The notes under the pieces are model-generated. The model did not search any database. It worked only from the letters and a program-made list of their open reading frames with translations, and had not been told where the DNA came from. Positions 9,304 through 19,869 of a stretch of 64,000 nt of DNA are shown piece after piece. Each line of letters begins with the position of its first letter. Position 1 is the stretch's first letter. The stretch comes from Arion vulgaris (taxonomy: Eukaryota > Mollusca > Gastropoda > Stylommatophora > Arionidae): assembly GCA_020796225.1 (NCBI GenBank), contig CM036755.1:60376652-60440651 (forward strand). Direction: 5' to 3'. The translations under genes and the position numbers were made by a program.

Positions 9304-10717
9304 CGAGGCGTGTTCAAATGAAAACGGGACTTGTGGATTTATTTAAAAGTATCATACGCAAATTAACAGTTTCAACGGAATTAAACAAAGCAACCACTTG
9401 TGAATAAGAATGCACCTGGGTTCATCAGAAAAAATCTCCGTATGCATTTAGGCAAACATCCCACTGTTTAGGTAGACGTCGAATGCCGTCCGAGGAAAAG
9501 GTGCTCGGCTGCTCACTGAACAATGTGGCCACCGCTGTCTTCACGTCTGCGTCGCTGTTGAATCGCTGTCCCTTTCGTGCTTTCTTCAACGGTCCGAACA
9601 AATGGAAATCACACGGGGACAAATCGGGACTATAGGCTGGGTGATGAAGAACTTCCTAATTCTTCTTTGCCAATGTTTCCTGCCCAATTTTTGCGTTGTG
9701 CGGACGAGCGTTGTCAGCAGATCTTGCACGGCCAGGTTAGGCGCATATTGTTGCAAAACAGAAGAAGCCATAGCCTTGCTTGATAAAGCAGTACTGACTG
9801 ACCGTCGTCGGAGCATTCGTTCGCTTGCAGAAGAATTCCATATGTCAATTGGGACAGCCCACATGGTTGTTCGGAAGAAATTGAACTATCGGAAGGTGTG
9901 TTCACAGTGGGTCCCACGGATGTTGACTGACCACCATAAGGAAGAACGTATGGGGTGGAGTTTGAACCACTTGATGCGTTACAGGACAGAAGGTGATGCA
10001 TTTCTGTTGAGCATTGTGGCAGGTGATGAATCGTGGTGCCACCACTATGAACCGAGCAGCAAAATTGACAGCATGCAATGGAAACATCCAGGTTCACCAA
10101 AACCCAAAAAATTAAAGACACAGGTTTCTGCTGGGAAGGTTATGGTGACCGCATTTTTGACCATGAAGGGCTTTTGTTGGCCGATTTTAAGGAACCTGGT
10201 GTCAACATCAATGCCGCCCATTATAAAGACACTTTAGAGAAGCTGCATAAGGCCATCAAGGCTAAGCGACCAGGCAAGCTTTCTCAAGTTGTGATTTTTC
10301 TCCACGACAACGCTCGTCCGCACGTCGCTAAAATTGTGCAGGAAACATTGGCAAAGAAGAATTGGGAAGTTCTTCATCACCCAGCCTATAGTCCCGATTT
10401 GTCCCCGTGTGATTTCCATTTGTTCGGACCGTTGAAGAAAGCACTAAAGGGACAACGATTCAACAGCGACGCAGACGTGAAGACAGCGGTGACCACATGT
10501 TTCAGTGAGCAGCCACGCACCTTTTTCTCGGACGGCATTCGACGTCTACCTAAAAAGTGGGATGCTTGCCTAAATGCATACGGAGATTTTCTCTGATGAA
10601 CCCAGGTGCATTCTTATTCACAAGTGGTTGCTTTATTTAATTCCGCTGAAATTGTTAATTTGCGTATGATACTTTTAAATAAATCCACAAGTCCCGTTTT
10701 CATTTGAACACGCCTCG
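9304..10717 (+). mobile_element. mariner with 412-bp inverted arms (snap-back copy)
   Basis: A 1414-bp element flanked by TA (9302-9303, 10718-10719) with terminal CGAGGCGTGTTCAAATG and its inverse. The left arm 9304-9715 is an inverted, collinear copy of the right arm 10306-10717; positions pair with a constant sum of 20021 at both ends tested. The right arm holds the 3' third of the transposase gene and the 3' end. The left arm therefore replaces the normal 5' end and the N-terminal transposase codons. Arms differ at scattered bases, for example KALKGQ against KARKGQ. This is a dead copy, though its ends could in principle be acted on in trans. Confidence 0.93.
9716..10596 (+). pseudogene. 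mariner transposase, N-terminus lost and frameshifted
   Basis: Mariner transposases cut and paste their element at TA sites. Visible here are a helix-turn-helix (SIRSLAEEFHMSIGTAHMVV), the first catalytic Asp in GDESWCHHY (codon 10025-10027), the second in HDNARPH (10306-10308) and the third in YSPDLSPCDFH (10411-10413). There are 34 residues between the last two, the DD34D signature of mariner. One base is missing near 10155: up to VMVTAF the frame is that of 9602-10237, and from DHEGLLLADF it is that of 10078-10596. The N-terminal part before about 9730 is replaced by the inverted left arm. It cannot make functional transposase. Confidence 0.93.
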
Positions 10718-10957
10718 TAAAATCATGATTTTTTCAGCAAATTTTTGTCTGGCTCCACCAACAAAAATTATCACGAGCCGCCACTGTCTTAGCTCCACCT
10801 TTTGCGTGGGCTGGCTTTTGCTTTGTATACACTGTATCGGAGTAACATTGTTCTTTTAAGATGTTTGTAATCTGCTTATGTAGCTCAACACTTTAACTTG
10901 TTGTTTCAATAATGTTCTGTTCCACGAGTACTGTTCAGTACAGTTCAGTACTGTTGT

Positions 10958-11075
10958 TGTACCCACTTTTTCCTGTTGTCTTCATTTCTAAACCGGTCTC
11001 TTCTTGATACTCCCAACATTCTGCGCAGACACTTCCTCTCTGTCGTGACTAGTTTTCTCCTATCATTTCATATCA
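10958..11075 (-). mobile_element. LINE fragment L-A, short
   Basis: The minus-strand complement matches 53.5-53.6 kb (GTGTCTGCGCAGAATGTTGG, then AGAGACCGGTTTAGAAATGA). A third piece lies at 22567-22655. Confidence 0.65.
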
Positions 11076-11563
11076 GCGTCAAGCAGTAGCACTGATAGCA
11101 TAATGTTGGTAGCAATATTGTGTCGAACAATGCTCTTTAAGTGTTCATTGTGACATGTTTTCATTTCAAAATTGACTTTATTTTACACCTGTATAGTTAG
11201 TTAGTTTGTTCCTTTCGTGACAAAGGCGGCACATAGGGCAGAGGTTTTAGATCTCCGTGTGATGAGGTTCGTTGCTAGCAGTTGAAGATCTTGTATGGTT
11301 TTACATCCTAATAGTTTACTTCCTTGTTGGATTGTTCTTTGAAGAGCAACTAACTAATCGTTTTCCGGTTCTGGTTTCAAGATGGAAGTGTTGTTTTTTC
11401 GTACTTGCTATTGTCGGTTTATCTGAGGCTTAATAATCCTCAATCATGAAAACCCCAGTAATTCGGTAACAGAGGATTTGTCTAAAACACCTGTATAACT
11501 TACACATTATGTTATATGTTACTACAGTAAATCAAAATATACATATATTTCTTGTTTCTTCAG

Positions 11564-11698
11564 CATTCAGGCACCAATCACATAATGGGTCATGGACAAG
11601 ACCAATTGGGCAATAAAGCAATGCTTAGTGACTTAAGTCAGCTGCGAGGTATGAGCCCAGCAGAGCCACGTAGCCATGGTTCAGTGCACACGTCTTGA
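11564..11698 (+). CDS. GATA456: GATA last coding exon
   Basis: After the acceptor tgtttcttcag the frame continues in phase 0 with HSGTNHIMGHGQDQLGNKAM, LSDLSQLRGMSPAEPRSHGS, VHTS and stops at TGA 11696-11698. The phase agrees with the 8498 donor. The sequence is low in complexity but rich in His, Gly, Ser and Gln like the preceding exons, and no other exon with a matching phase is seen. The end of GATA4/5/6 proteins is poorly conserved, so this assignment rests on frame and splice sites rather than homology. Confidence 0.85.
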   Translation, partial: HSGTNHIMGHGQDQLGNKAMLSDLSQLRGMSPAEPRSHGSVHTS

Positions 11699-12742
11699 AC
11701 GAGACATTAACCTCACTCTGGTACTAGCAATTTTTGTTTATATGTTGTACTGTTTTGTTAACAATGATCTGAATCATCAACGACATCATTGATTATTAAT
11801 ATATATATATGCATGTTGGCATACAGCCAAAACAAATTGGGTTCTATAGTTGTACGTCGTACCATTTTTAATTTTTGTTCTCGAAATTTAACCTTGTATG
11901 GCAACAAAGGTTTTCAGATTGTATTTTTTTTGTAATTTCCCAACAAACATGTGTTTAAAAAAATATATTGTGTTATTGTTGTTGTTATGGACCAGAAGCC
12001 TATTAGGCTTTGCTTCTTTGGCTCAACACAGTGCATTGTATTGCTGTGAATTTTGTAAATTTCCTGCCCACCCAATTTTTTCTTTTCTTTTTATCTGCAA
12101 CAGATTAGACGAATATGTTAATTGGTAAAATTTAGTGAAAGAAGTTATTATTTATTTAGATATTTTGCTAGTATAGTGGTTTTAGAGTCTATTTTTTTAT
12201 TCTTGAACTGCCTGTTTTTCTATTACGTGCACAATTTGAACACGTTAACTACGTTTGTCCTAAGTCTTTGATAGGACTAAACACTCGTTCTTACAGATCT
12301 TAACAACATATGTCAGTTGAAACCAAATTTGGATCATGTTATATGGACACAAACATAGAACTTTTGATGAGTGATGCAAGTTCACTTCTTTAACGAGATA
12401 GAAGCTTTTTGCGATGCAGTTCACTTTAACGAATGAAGCTGATTGATGCGATAGCTCACTTCTTTAACGAGATAGAAGCTCACGTAGATGACTACTTGAC
12501 TTTAGTAAATTTAGTACGAGTCAGGGCAGAGCCAACTATAAACTTATGGGCCTTCGGATTCAGGTAAGAATTATGGGAAATCAGACCACTACTACACCAC
12601 GTGACCTCGCATTCCAGTATTGGTGTATATAGACGAATTCATTTTAAAATCAACACAAAATGTTAAATCGAAGTTAGATTATGCAATAAGTTAAGTTTAA
12701 TAATAAGGAATATCAATTTTATGAATATGTTTCACCAATAAA
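11699..12742 (+). other. Probable 3' UTR of the GATA gene
   Basis: AT-rich sequence without a clear transposon (only a diverged R4 scrap near 12230-12295) follows the stop codon. The first AATAAA I find is at 12737-12742 and could be the polyadenylation signal. A partial duplication inside (CACTTCTTTAACGAGATAGA near 12382 and 12458) is the only internal structure. Transcript data would be needed to fix the end. Confidence 0.35.
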
Positions 12743-12894
12743 TAACCATAGACTCACAGAATTGAGCAAAATTGCTAAAAGCCTTGCAGTGTTCTATCAA
12801 ACATCTATAATTTTCAGCCCCCTTTTCTGATCTAGGCCAGGGAATTCCCGGTCAGTTGTCTGGCTTAGTTATCTAGAGTTGGCCGTGGTCATGT

Positions 12895-13270
12895 ATAGTA
12901 AACAGATATCAAATTCTCTGGAGGACACAGAAATGTGGTTTTACAGAAGAATATTGAGAATCCCATGCACTGCTAAAATGAGAAATGTGAAGGTGTTGAA
13001 TGAAGCCAAGACGTACAGATTGACAATATAAGAAAAAAACAGTCATCATTTTCGGACATTTGTTGAGAAGACAGCCTTAGAACACATTGTGGCATCCCAT
13101 AATTTGAAGGGAGACGAGACAGAAGTCAGAAATAGACAAGTTTAGAAAACCTGACTGCATTGCACGGAAGAGCGTCAACATCTTAGAGGATAACACATAC
13201 CAGAGACAAAGATTTGGAAAGATCCATGATTGTCTACGCCTGCCGGCAAGGCATCTGATGGTGATGAAAC
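12895..13270 (+). mobile_element. LINE fragment L-E, polyprotein C-terminus
   Basis: GAAATGTGGTTTTACAGAAG and GAGAATCCCATGCACTGCTA match the [13 protein letters not shown] codons of the 57-kb element. It ends with GGCATCTGATGGTGATG, the family's TGAT-type tail. Frames are broken. Confidence 0.75.
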
Positions 13271-13276
13271 CTAGTG

Positions 13277-13615
13277 CTATAAAAACAAAAAAGATGCAAT
13301 AACATTTAGCGTCATCGGATACATCATGTCCAAAAAAAGTTTAATTTTCTTTCCTATACTACTGTTGGAATTTTTCGATGAGTTCATTGTGTGCGAGAAG
13401 TTCATTCTGGTGGGTCCCCTCAACTGCGCCTCGTACATGATTCTTACCGACTCTGCTATTTTTAGAGCATCGTTTGCGTGGGCGACCTTCAAATTTGAAA
13501 CAAACGTTTCTGAATAGCAGTAATCATTTTTGTGTTTGTTGAGGACTGTAATCGTGTTACATCTCCGAACCATGTGGTTTGTTGAGTGACCTACAACTGG
13601 TGCTGTTTCTAACAA
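13277..13615 (-). other. Open frame of 112 codons, not recognised
   Basis: The minus strand is open and reads VGHSTNHMVRRCNTITVLNK, KVAHANDALKIAESVRIMYE and so on. I see no domain, splice signals or second copy. It could be a decayed transposon protein or chance. It is listed because its composition is more protein-like than other random frames here. Confidence 0.25.
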
Positions 13616-13904
13616 GTATCTTAATTTCGTTTTTGTTCCTAACTCTCCTTGCTACTTCCACAAGTTTCCGCACGCATTTCCTCTCTGAGAACACATGTCA
13701 CAAGCTAGGACTTTTTGTTTCAATTCTAGACAGAAATACATACATTTTTATCTGGTTTTTATTGTATGCCCTTGGAGGACATCTACCATTGAAACATCTA
13801 GTGTCAGTCAGGGCATTCTGTAAAGCTCCGGACAGCAACAAAATGTTTTAATTTTGCTCAGTCAATTACTTTCATAATATGGGATTTCCAAACTAGGAGT
13901 TTCC

Positions 13905-14168
13905 TCTTCTTCTTCTTCGAACGCTCCACATCGACCACTTGTCAACCACTCTGTGTGATTTGTATGTGATCTGGGCCTAAGAGCGAGTGTACCTTGTGCC
14001 AGCTATGCGCTCACAAGTAGTCCAGCACATCTATTTTATGCGATGTTGTTTATTTACTAGGGTAGCATCCTAGGGCCTACATCAGCTGCCTCTTACGACA
14101 TGCATTATAGGTTTCAGTAGTACTGTTCTTTGCTTCCATTGCGGGCCCCGGCACCACATGGGTGCTCC
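13905..14168 (-). mobile_element. S3 SINE, full length
   Basis: Reverse orientation: CTTCTTCTTCTTCGAACGCT is the GAA tail and CGGGCCCCGGCACCACATGG the head. The middle block CTCTTACGACATGC matches other S3 copies. Confidence 0.8.
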
Positions 14169-14189
14169 GGGAGTGTAAGTGGATCTATT

Positions 14190-14985
14190 GCTACGGACAT
14201 GGGGGTGTTCGCGGCAATGAGAGATCTGACAAGTTTGTTTTAGTACGCATCACAAGGAAGTTGTAGTTGGGTACGTAGGATGTCCTTCAGTTTCGTGTAG
14301 ATCGCCTGCTAGATAAAGACATTAACAGTTGATATTGAATCCTTCCAGAGACTTAAAGAGTTCGAAATAACACGTTGAACATGTCACAAATCATGTTCTT
14401 TGTTGTCCATTTTTAGATTTCATGTTCAAGTATTTGTCATGTTTTTCTAGGAGCTTTTGGACATCGAACAATAAAATAGTTCAGTGACTATCACGATATT
14501 CTGTATATTGCAGAATATCAATACAACATTTTCACATGTCCAGTCAAAACGATCACATCATGTATTTTCTTGTACGACAAAATCACACTCTCTCTCTCCA
14601 CTTTCTTCAGTCAATTACTTTCGCAAAATGTGGTTTCCAGCTGGAGGGGCTTTCGATGATCGATTTTCCTAAATACGAGGGTGTTCACGACAGTGGGAGT
14701 CCAAACACATTTGCATCAATAGAACTGATCGTCTGGAGCTGAAGATGGACATGGGGGATGTCCTTCGGATTTTTTCGATCGCCTTCCTAATGAACATACT
14801 AAACTATACATTGAATCTATCAGAGAATTAATTATTTTGGAATCATGCCCAGTACGTGCAGAACTGGATGAATTAAATGCAATATGTGGGATGGGTTTAA
14901 CCAGTGGAACCACGTAAACTATCAATACGCACGCATAACCTTCGATATCTACTGGAGTTGACTGAGCACTTATGAGTATGCCTGA
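14190..14985. other. Unassigned segment with an internal diverged duplication
   Basis: GACATGGGGGTGTTCGCGGC (near 14198) is echoed by GACATGGGGGATGTCCTTCG (near 14747), followed in each by a GATCGCCT block and similar AT-rich sequence. The repeat type is unknown. No gene seen. Confidence 0.35.
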
Positions 14986-14988
14986 AGA

Positions 14989-15153
14989 CAGTGGCGGCTC
15001 GTGATCATGTTTGTTGGTGGGGCCAGACACAAATTTTTCAAAAAATCATAGTTTTGGGTTGTTATATTTTAATTCATAAAATAATAAATACACGTTATAC
15101 ATTATTTTTTGTGGGGCCCGGTCCCACTGGCCATTAATGACGAGCCGCTACTG
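14989..15153 (-). mobile_element. M1 hAT-type miniature element, intact
   Basis: 165 bp, from CAGTGGCGGCTCGTG to the inverse ACGAGCCGCTACTG. It is flanked on both sides by a perfect CCTGAAGA duplication (14981-14988, 15154-15161). It lies in opposite orientation to the copy in the GATA intron and shares its inner words (ACACAAATTTTT, GTGGGGCC). Confidence 0.9.
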
Positions 15154-15394
15154 CCTGAAGAGCTATGTCTTTATTTTAGAGACCAATAACCAATGACCAG
15201 TCAGTGGCTATCAAGAAATGTAATTTCTTGTAGAATAGTGACAATTGTTGCTTTGAGCTGTTCACGGATGTTCTTAGAATTGCACATGAACTGGTCAATG
15301 GTTTTATCTTTGCCTCCACTGTTCTCTAGTGCATTGTTTATGGTTAACATGTATGTCTTCCTTTCTCTTGGACACATACAAGATCAGGTGTAGT

Positions 15395-15870
15395 TCGTTC
15401 CGAAGTAGCTTGTACTGAGCAGAACCTTGCCACCTCGACATCCTTTTGGAGTTATTCTCATAAGTCAGGTGTCCTGCCTCTGAAGTCGTCATGCTCAAAT
15501 CACCAGTTACATCATTAATTCCTCTTCTTCCAGGTCTTCAGCTATTCTCCTCTTTGCAGGGATACCTTCGCCCTACACACTTCAACCTCTTCAAATAGTT
15601 TTATTCAACCCATCGTGTATCTTTATATATCCAAAATATCTCAATTTTCAACATTCTTATTTGTAGTATCTGACAGTGTTCTTTAAATTATATTTTTTTC
15701 TAGTTATTTCTATTTGTTCTTTTCACTCCATGATATAAGGAGAACTCTTCTGTAACATTTATATTCAAAAGCACAAATGTGTTTTTCCAGTGCCTTATTA
15801 AACGTCCATATTTCACACTCATATGTTATCTCTGGGAATATGCATGTTCATAGTAAACATATCTTGGTTT
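15395..15870 (-). mobile_element. LINE fragment L-B
   Basis: Reverse orientation: TAGCTTGTACTGAGCAGAAC is the 3' end and CAAAATATCTCAATTTTC encodes the YFG region on the minus strand. The copy extends further upstream than most, to a part shared with 26.0-26.5 kb (CATATGTTATCT...GGAATATGCATG). Confidence 0.7.
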
Positions 15871-16204
15871 TCATATGAGTTGCAATTAAAGACCTAAAAT
15901 ATTGTCGTCAAAATGTACCAAACTTAGTAACATGTATATAGAAAACACAAGACAAAAAGTCATATTGTAAATTCACCGTGTATTTATCACCAAATTTAAC
16001 TTGTACATTAGTTTGAAATATCATTTATTTTCAATGTATCTTAATATCAATAGTTATTCAACCTTTGTTATATCCCATTGTACGTTAACACGTTCACTCT
16101 TCCGAGCTGGTACACTGGCCAGCTGTTTTTTTTTATAAAGATGACACAAAGCTAATATACTGGCTATTCAGAATACATTACAATTGAAGAAATGTTGTTC
16201 TGTG

Positions 16205-16465
16205 AACTTTCGGAGGGGAAGAGGCACCAGGGCAGATCACTTCTCAGATAAAAAGATGTCTGCAAAGCTTCAATGAAAAACTTTTCTATAGGTCCAAGCA
16301 CATGGGAAAAACTAGCTGATGACAGAGTTGTGTGGAAAGCGATATTGCGCAAGGGCGCAGAGTCTTTTGAGAAGAGACATGTATGAGCTGAAAGACAAGA
16401 GAAAAAAGCGAAAACTCAGAAGTTGTCAAAATAAAACACTTGCCAATAAACCGTCTGTAAAGACA
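16205..16465 (+). mobile_element. LINE fragment L-D, 3' end with (TA)n tail
   Basis: Plus-strand wording AAACTAGCTGATGACAGAGT, GCGCAGAGTCTTTTGAGAAG and AAACTCAGAAGTTGTCA matches copies at 24.4, 27.7 and 28.0 kb. In three of the four the sequence runs straight into a TA dinucleotide run, here 16469-16497, so the TA run is probably this LINE's own 3' tail. Confidence 0.75.
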
Positions 16466-16800
16466 AAAAGACCATATATATATATATATATATATATACA
16501 ACTGAAGTGAGTTAAAATGTCAACAAAATTAAGAAGTGACATTGTGTAGCACATTTTCATATTCTCTCCTCTTTATTCGTGATATCTTCTATCTAGTATC
16601 TATTGTTTGTTATTCACTAATATCTGTTAATATATATATATATATATATTCTACTGTTTTTAATATGTTACTTCACTTGCCACAAAAAGTGTGAATGTTT
16701 GGTTTCTGGTGTTGTGAACATGTTATTTTCTTTACGTTGTCAGTACATTTTTGATCATAATTAGAACAAATAAATCACTCTCAAATTTGATGGGAGTTAC

Positions 16801-17080
16801 ATCATCATCAAGGTGCGTATCCTTTATATGACATTGTTCTCTTTGCAGTGCATCTGAAATTCACTCTGTCTCTAGCCAGTTCCCCTACTTCGTCGATGGT
16901 CATATTCATGGTTTCTTTAATATCTTGTAGCCAACTTATTGGTCTGCCTCTGCGTCCTTGGACACTGCTCTCTAATATTGTTATTTCCAGGTTATCGTGA
17001 CTCTTGATGTGACCAAAGTATCTAATTTTTCTGTACAGTATATTGTTTATCAGCCAATTCTCTTTAACATTCATTCAGGA
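16801..17080 (-). mobile_element. LINE fragment L-M, polyprotein C-terminus
   Basis: The minus strand is open for 88 codons: KIRYFGHIKSHDNLEITILE, QGRRGRPISWLQDIKETMNM, ELARDRVNFRCT. The YFGH...RRGRP pattern marks a LINE protein end. A diverged copy lies at 18.78-19.02 kb (minus). Confidence 0.7.
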
Positions 17081-18085
17081 CATCAGTGTTCTTTCAGTTT
17101 TCTGTCCATGGTATTCAGAAGTTTACATTTGATAAAACGTAGAATGAGTTTATGGGGTTATACTGTTTATCTGTAATGGAAATGAAGTCGTATGCAGTAT
17201 GAGAGAACTTGATGTTTGTGATGTGTGAATTTGATTAGGTAGTCTATAAAGTAACTGAGTTCAAAAGTTGTGAAGTATGGCAGAGATAAGTCGGTGTGAA
17301 TCGTGGTAGATATTAAATAGTTTGTAAAGTGACCTAACTAAGCGATATGCATATTTTCTTGCTTGATCTGCTAGAGGGTCGGTCATCAGTGTTCGACCTC
17401 TCAGTGTCGCCGCTGGAGCTCATTGAGTTACAGAGAACGAAAAGAGGTAAAATGCTGGACTTCTTGGCATGGAGAAATATCAACATCCCATCTGATAATG
17501 ATAGTTCGTACTCAGGACTGACTTCTGTAGAGATAAATGGTACCATATGAAAGCCCACATGACACTTCATGATGGCCTATGAAAGCCCCTATGACAATTC
17601 TTGTTAGCCTATAAAAGCCCAAATGACAATTCATGATAGTTTATATGGATTCTCTGAGAACAATGGCATCGATTTAAAGTAGTGTTTTTTTGTGTTTTCT
17701 AGTTGCAATTTATTATACTTTTCCCTATCCATACAAATACAAATGGAAAAATTGAAGTATTTTGGACACATCGGTAGACATGAAAGGCTGGAAAAACACA
17801 GTTAACTCCTTGTTGACCAGGAGCCACACTAAGTGACGTTTTTACTCTATATTGGATTTTACTCTGATCCACTATGAAAGGACGAAACCTGACAAATGGG
17901 AAAAAAGAAAGACTACAGAAAAATGAAGACACGATGTGATAAATAGTTTGAGCAGGACGGAAATTAAAATGCTAGCCCATGAGAAAAAAAACAAAATCCG
18001 AGAAACTATTCGAGTGTTAAAGTTCCGCTCATAACAATTTATTGAGCAATGAGTAAACTATTTGCTGTTATCTAGTTGTTCTTTC
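17080..18085. other. Unassigned segment with a short tandem triplication
   Basis: At about 17540-17645 three similar 33-36 bp units carry AAAGCCC and ATGACAATTC. A + strand open frame at 17347-17550 has no recognised domain or splice sites. Weak LINE-like wording (KLKYFGHIGRHERLEK) is at 17740-17800. Confidence 0.4.
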
Positions 18086-18620
18086 AACTGCAACTTTTAT
18101 CGGGGGACGAAAGCAGCAGTAAATGTGGAAGAATATATCAGTTATCAGTTATATGTGGACTATCATCATAGCATTCCGGACATGCCCATAGGTGCTCCGA
18201 TCTCCGTCTCAGCAAATCTAGCAGCCTCCAGCGGCCTAACACGCCAGTTCGATGTTGATTAACCAATCTCAGCATATTTAGTATGTCGTTCTTTTCGTGC
18301 TGCACCAATATCGACAACCATCTCTCTCAATCTGGTCAGCGAGTGGGATTCACAATCCTGAAACTCCTCTGTTCGGAAATACTCTCAATGCGTTAAGAAT
18401 GTCATTTCGGTCCATTGCAGTTTCCTCTGATACCATGTTAGCTAATCTATCAGCTCGTTCATCACCACTGGCTTCTCCTGTGTAGGGACCAAAATGAAGG
18501 TAAATCCTTTGACAGATATAGAAGAGTATATAGATAGTCCTATGCAGAATGTCACTCTCATAACTGTCCACCTGAAAAACTTTGGTTTTTTACTCAGTTC
18601 TTCCGCCGCTTCCATAAGCA
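18085..18620 (-). mobile_element. LINE fragment L-N with RNase H-like motif
   Basis: The minus strand contains SGDERADRLANMVSEETAMD, close to the GNE-x-AD motif of RNase H domains in I/Jockey-type LINEs, followed by RNDILNALR. Further on it has LRLREMVV and AARKER wording that recurs at 30.12-30.43 kb. Frames are broken. Confidence 0.6.
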
Positions 18621-18779
18621 CGTTCAATATTTCCTTATTGTTCTGTTGTCAGCGAAGTCTTGGTCGCCATCTTTACAAAATTTATTTCAAAATATATTAT
18701 AAAGTAAGAAAATGAACCAAACTGTGAATGCTTTCTGTCAGTGAATAAATAAATAGAACACATCTTCATTAAGTAACAT

Positions 18780-19025
18780 GTCACTTGCAGAACGTCTCTT
18801 TCATCACAGACTGCCTGAAACACACTCTCTTTCTCTACCAGGTTCAGTCGGCTTTTCTAAAGTCATATTCAAGATTTCTTTGATGTCATGCTGCCACCTT
18901 TGTCTTGATCTTCTTCTGCCTCTACACAGTAACAACGCCTTCCCTTACTGTTCTCTCCCAACCATCAAGTCTAAAGTGACCAAAATACTTTAATTTCCGG
19001 AATATAATCTTGTTTATGAGCGATT
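18780..19025 (-). mobile_element. LINE fragment L-M
   Basis: The minus-strand frame gives RKLKYFGHFRLDGWERTV and later K-rich sequence like the 16.8-kb copy. Decayed. Confidence 0.55.
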
Positions 19026-19865
19026 GAACAAAGACAGATATATACAGCATTACATAAGTAATGAAAATTTACTGATTAAAAATGAAAGTAAACAGCACTT
19101 GACGTTTTGACCATATGTCTTTACCAAGATAACACATAGACACAGAATACTTAATAAACTAAAACAAAATTATAACTAAAGATGTCAAGAAATTGATAAC
19201 AGCATACGGTCCTGTCTCCAAGCACGTGTTATCTCAAGGCAAGGGTCGCATGAAGTGATAGAATAGACAGGAAATAGTAAGGCTTGACGAGCTTCCTTCC
19301 GGTCGGCTAGTCAATCAGATGGGATCGGTGGCATTTGTTTACATGTTATTTATGAGCCAATGCACCACGATATCTAAGTCTTGTAGTAATGTAATTGTTT
19401 TGTTTCTCTCCTCTCTGTCCAGGACGTTCTAAGAAATCAGAACAAATTATGTAACCAAATATGCATGCTGTGTTTATTGCTTCATTGTTACAGTACTGTA
19501 AACATAAATGTAAATCTATGATTGCATTATATTTCTTTTGTGTCATTTTTACAATCTACTTAAGCTAAAATTGAAGTATTTTAGTCCCATTTTAGCATTT
19601 GTTTGCACTTTCTTTTATGAATGATTTTAATTGTCCTGACGCAAGCCAGTTTTACTGCTTTGAAGAACTTATGTTTCTTATCATTATTGACTCTGCTTGT
19701 GTTGGAGTTTTGGCAACACTAAGCATATCACTACACACCTAGAGTTTATGAAGGTTTCTGGATCTTGAAGAAAACCAGGTACTCTCCTTCACTAAAATAT
19801 AAGAAAAGGTTTGAAAACCAATGATTCCTGGGAGGTGGGGCTGGTAAATAAACAAACAAATCATT
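19025..19865. other. Unassigned AT-rich segment
   Basis: No open frame with family signals and no repeat shared with other parts of the window that I could see. Confidence 0.5.
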
Positions 19866-19869
19866 TTCA

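Larger units (their letters stand above)
9208..10786. mobile_element. M1 hAT-type miniature element, split by a mariner
   Basis: Ends are CAGTGGCGGCTTGT (9208) and ACGAGCCGCCACTG (to 10786), nearly perfect inverted repeats. The flanks are TCTGAGCT (9200-9207) and TCTTAGCT (10787-10794), an 8-bp duplication with one change. Two other copies (14989-15153, 34406-34771) have perfect 8-bp duplications. Without the mariner the element is about 165 bp and codes for nothing. The CAG ends and 8-bp duplications place it in the hAT superfamily by inference. Confidence 0.88.
8955..10960 (-). mobile_element. LINE fragment L-K, interrupted by the M1/mariner nest
   Basis: Sequence on both sides of the M1 element (to 9199 and from 10795) matches a continuous minus-strand copy at about 22.08-22.34 kb. 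Shared words include AAGAAGAGATTTCTA, CTTCATAAAC on the left, and TTTTGCGTGGG, TTTTGCTTTGTA, ACTGTATCGGAGTA on the right. The 22-kb copy lacks the insertion, so it acts as an empty-site reference. The coding content is too decayed to classify. Confidence 0.7.
8499..11563 (+). other. Last GATA intron
   Basis: Donor gtcagt at 8499, acceptor tgtttcttcag at 11563. It contains an A-rich segment with SINE-like wording (8560-8720), an L-G LINE tail, the L-K/M1/mariner nest and a small L-A piece. The 11080-11560 part shows nothing recognised. Confidence 0.85.
470..11698 (+). other. GATA456: GATA4/5/6-type transcription factor gene, 3' part (six coding exons)
   Basis: Six exons with consensus splice sites join into one reading frame: 470-651, 1657-1785, 5637-5745, 6752-6925, 8161-8498 and 11564-11698. 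Exon phases match at every junction. GATA factors are nuclear proteins that bind WGATAR sites through two Cys4 zinc fingers, and GATA4/5/6 members act in endomesoderm, gut and heart or blood development in animals. The class call rests on the RKRKPK tail and the VNRPLSMRKDGIQ segment, which are close to Drosophila pannier; GATA1/2/3 proteins usually have RNRK there. The N-terminal activation region and promoter lie left of the window. The introns carry dead transposons and no second gene. Confidence 0.9.

Noticed and set aside
9425..9622. Separate minus-strand transposase gene
   Set aside because: It is the inverted left arm of the mariner, carrying a copy of the C-terminal codons only.
9304..10717. 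An active mariner
   Set aside because: The transposase has lost its N-terminus to the inverted arm and has a one-base deletion near 10155.
17347..17550. Possible exon of a second gene (67 codons)
   Set aside because: No matching splice sites, no domain, open on both strands.
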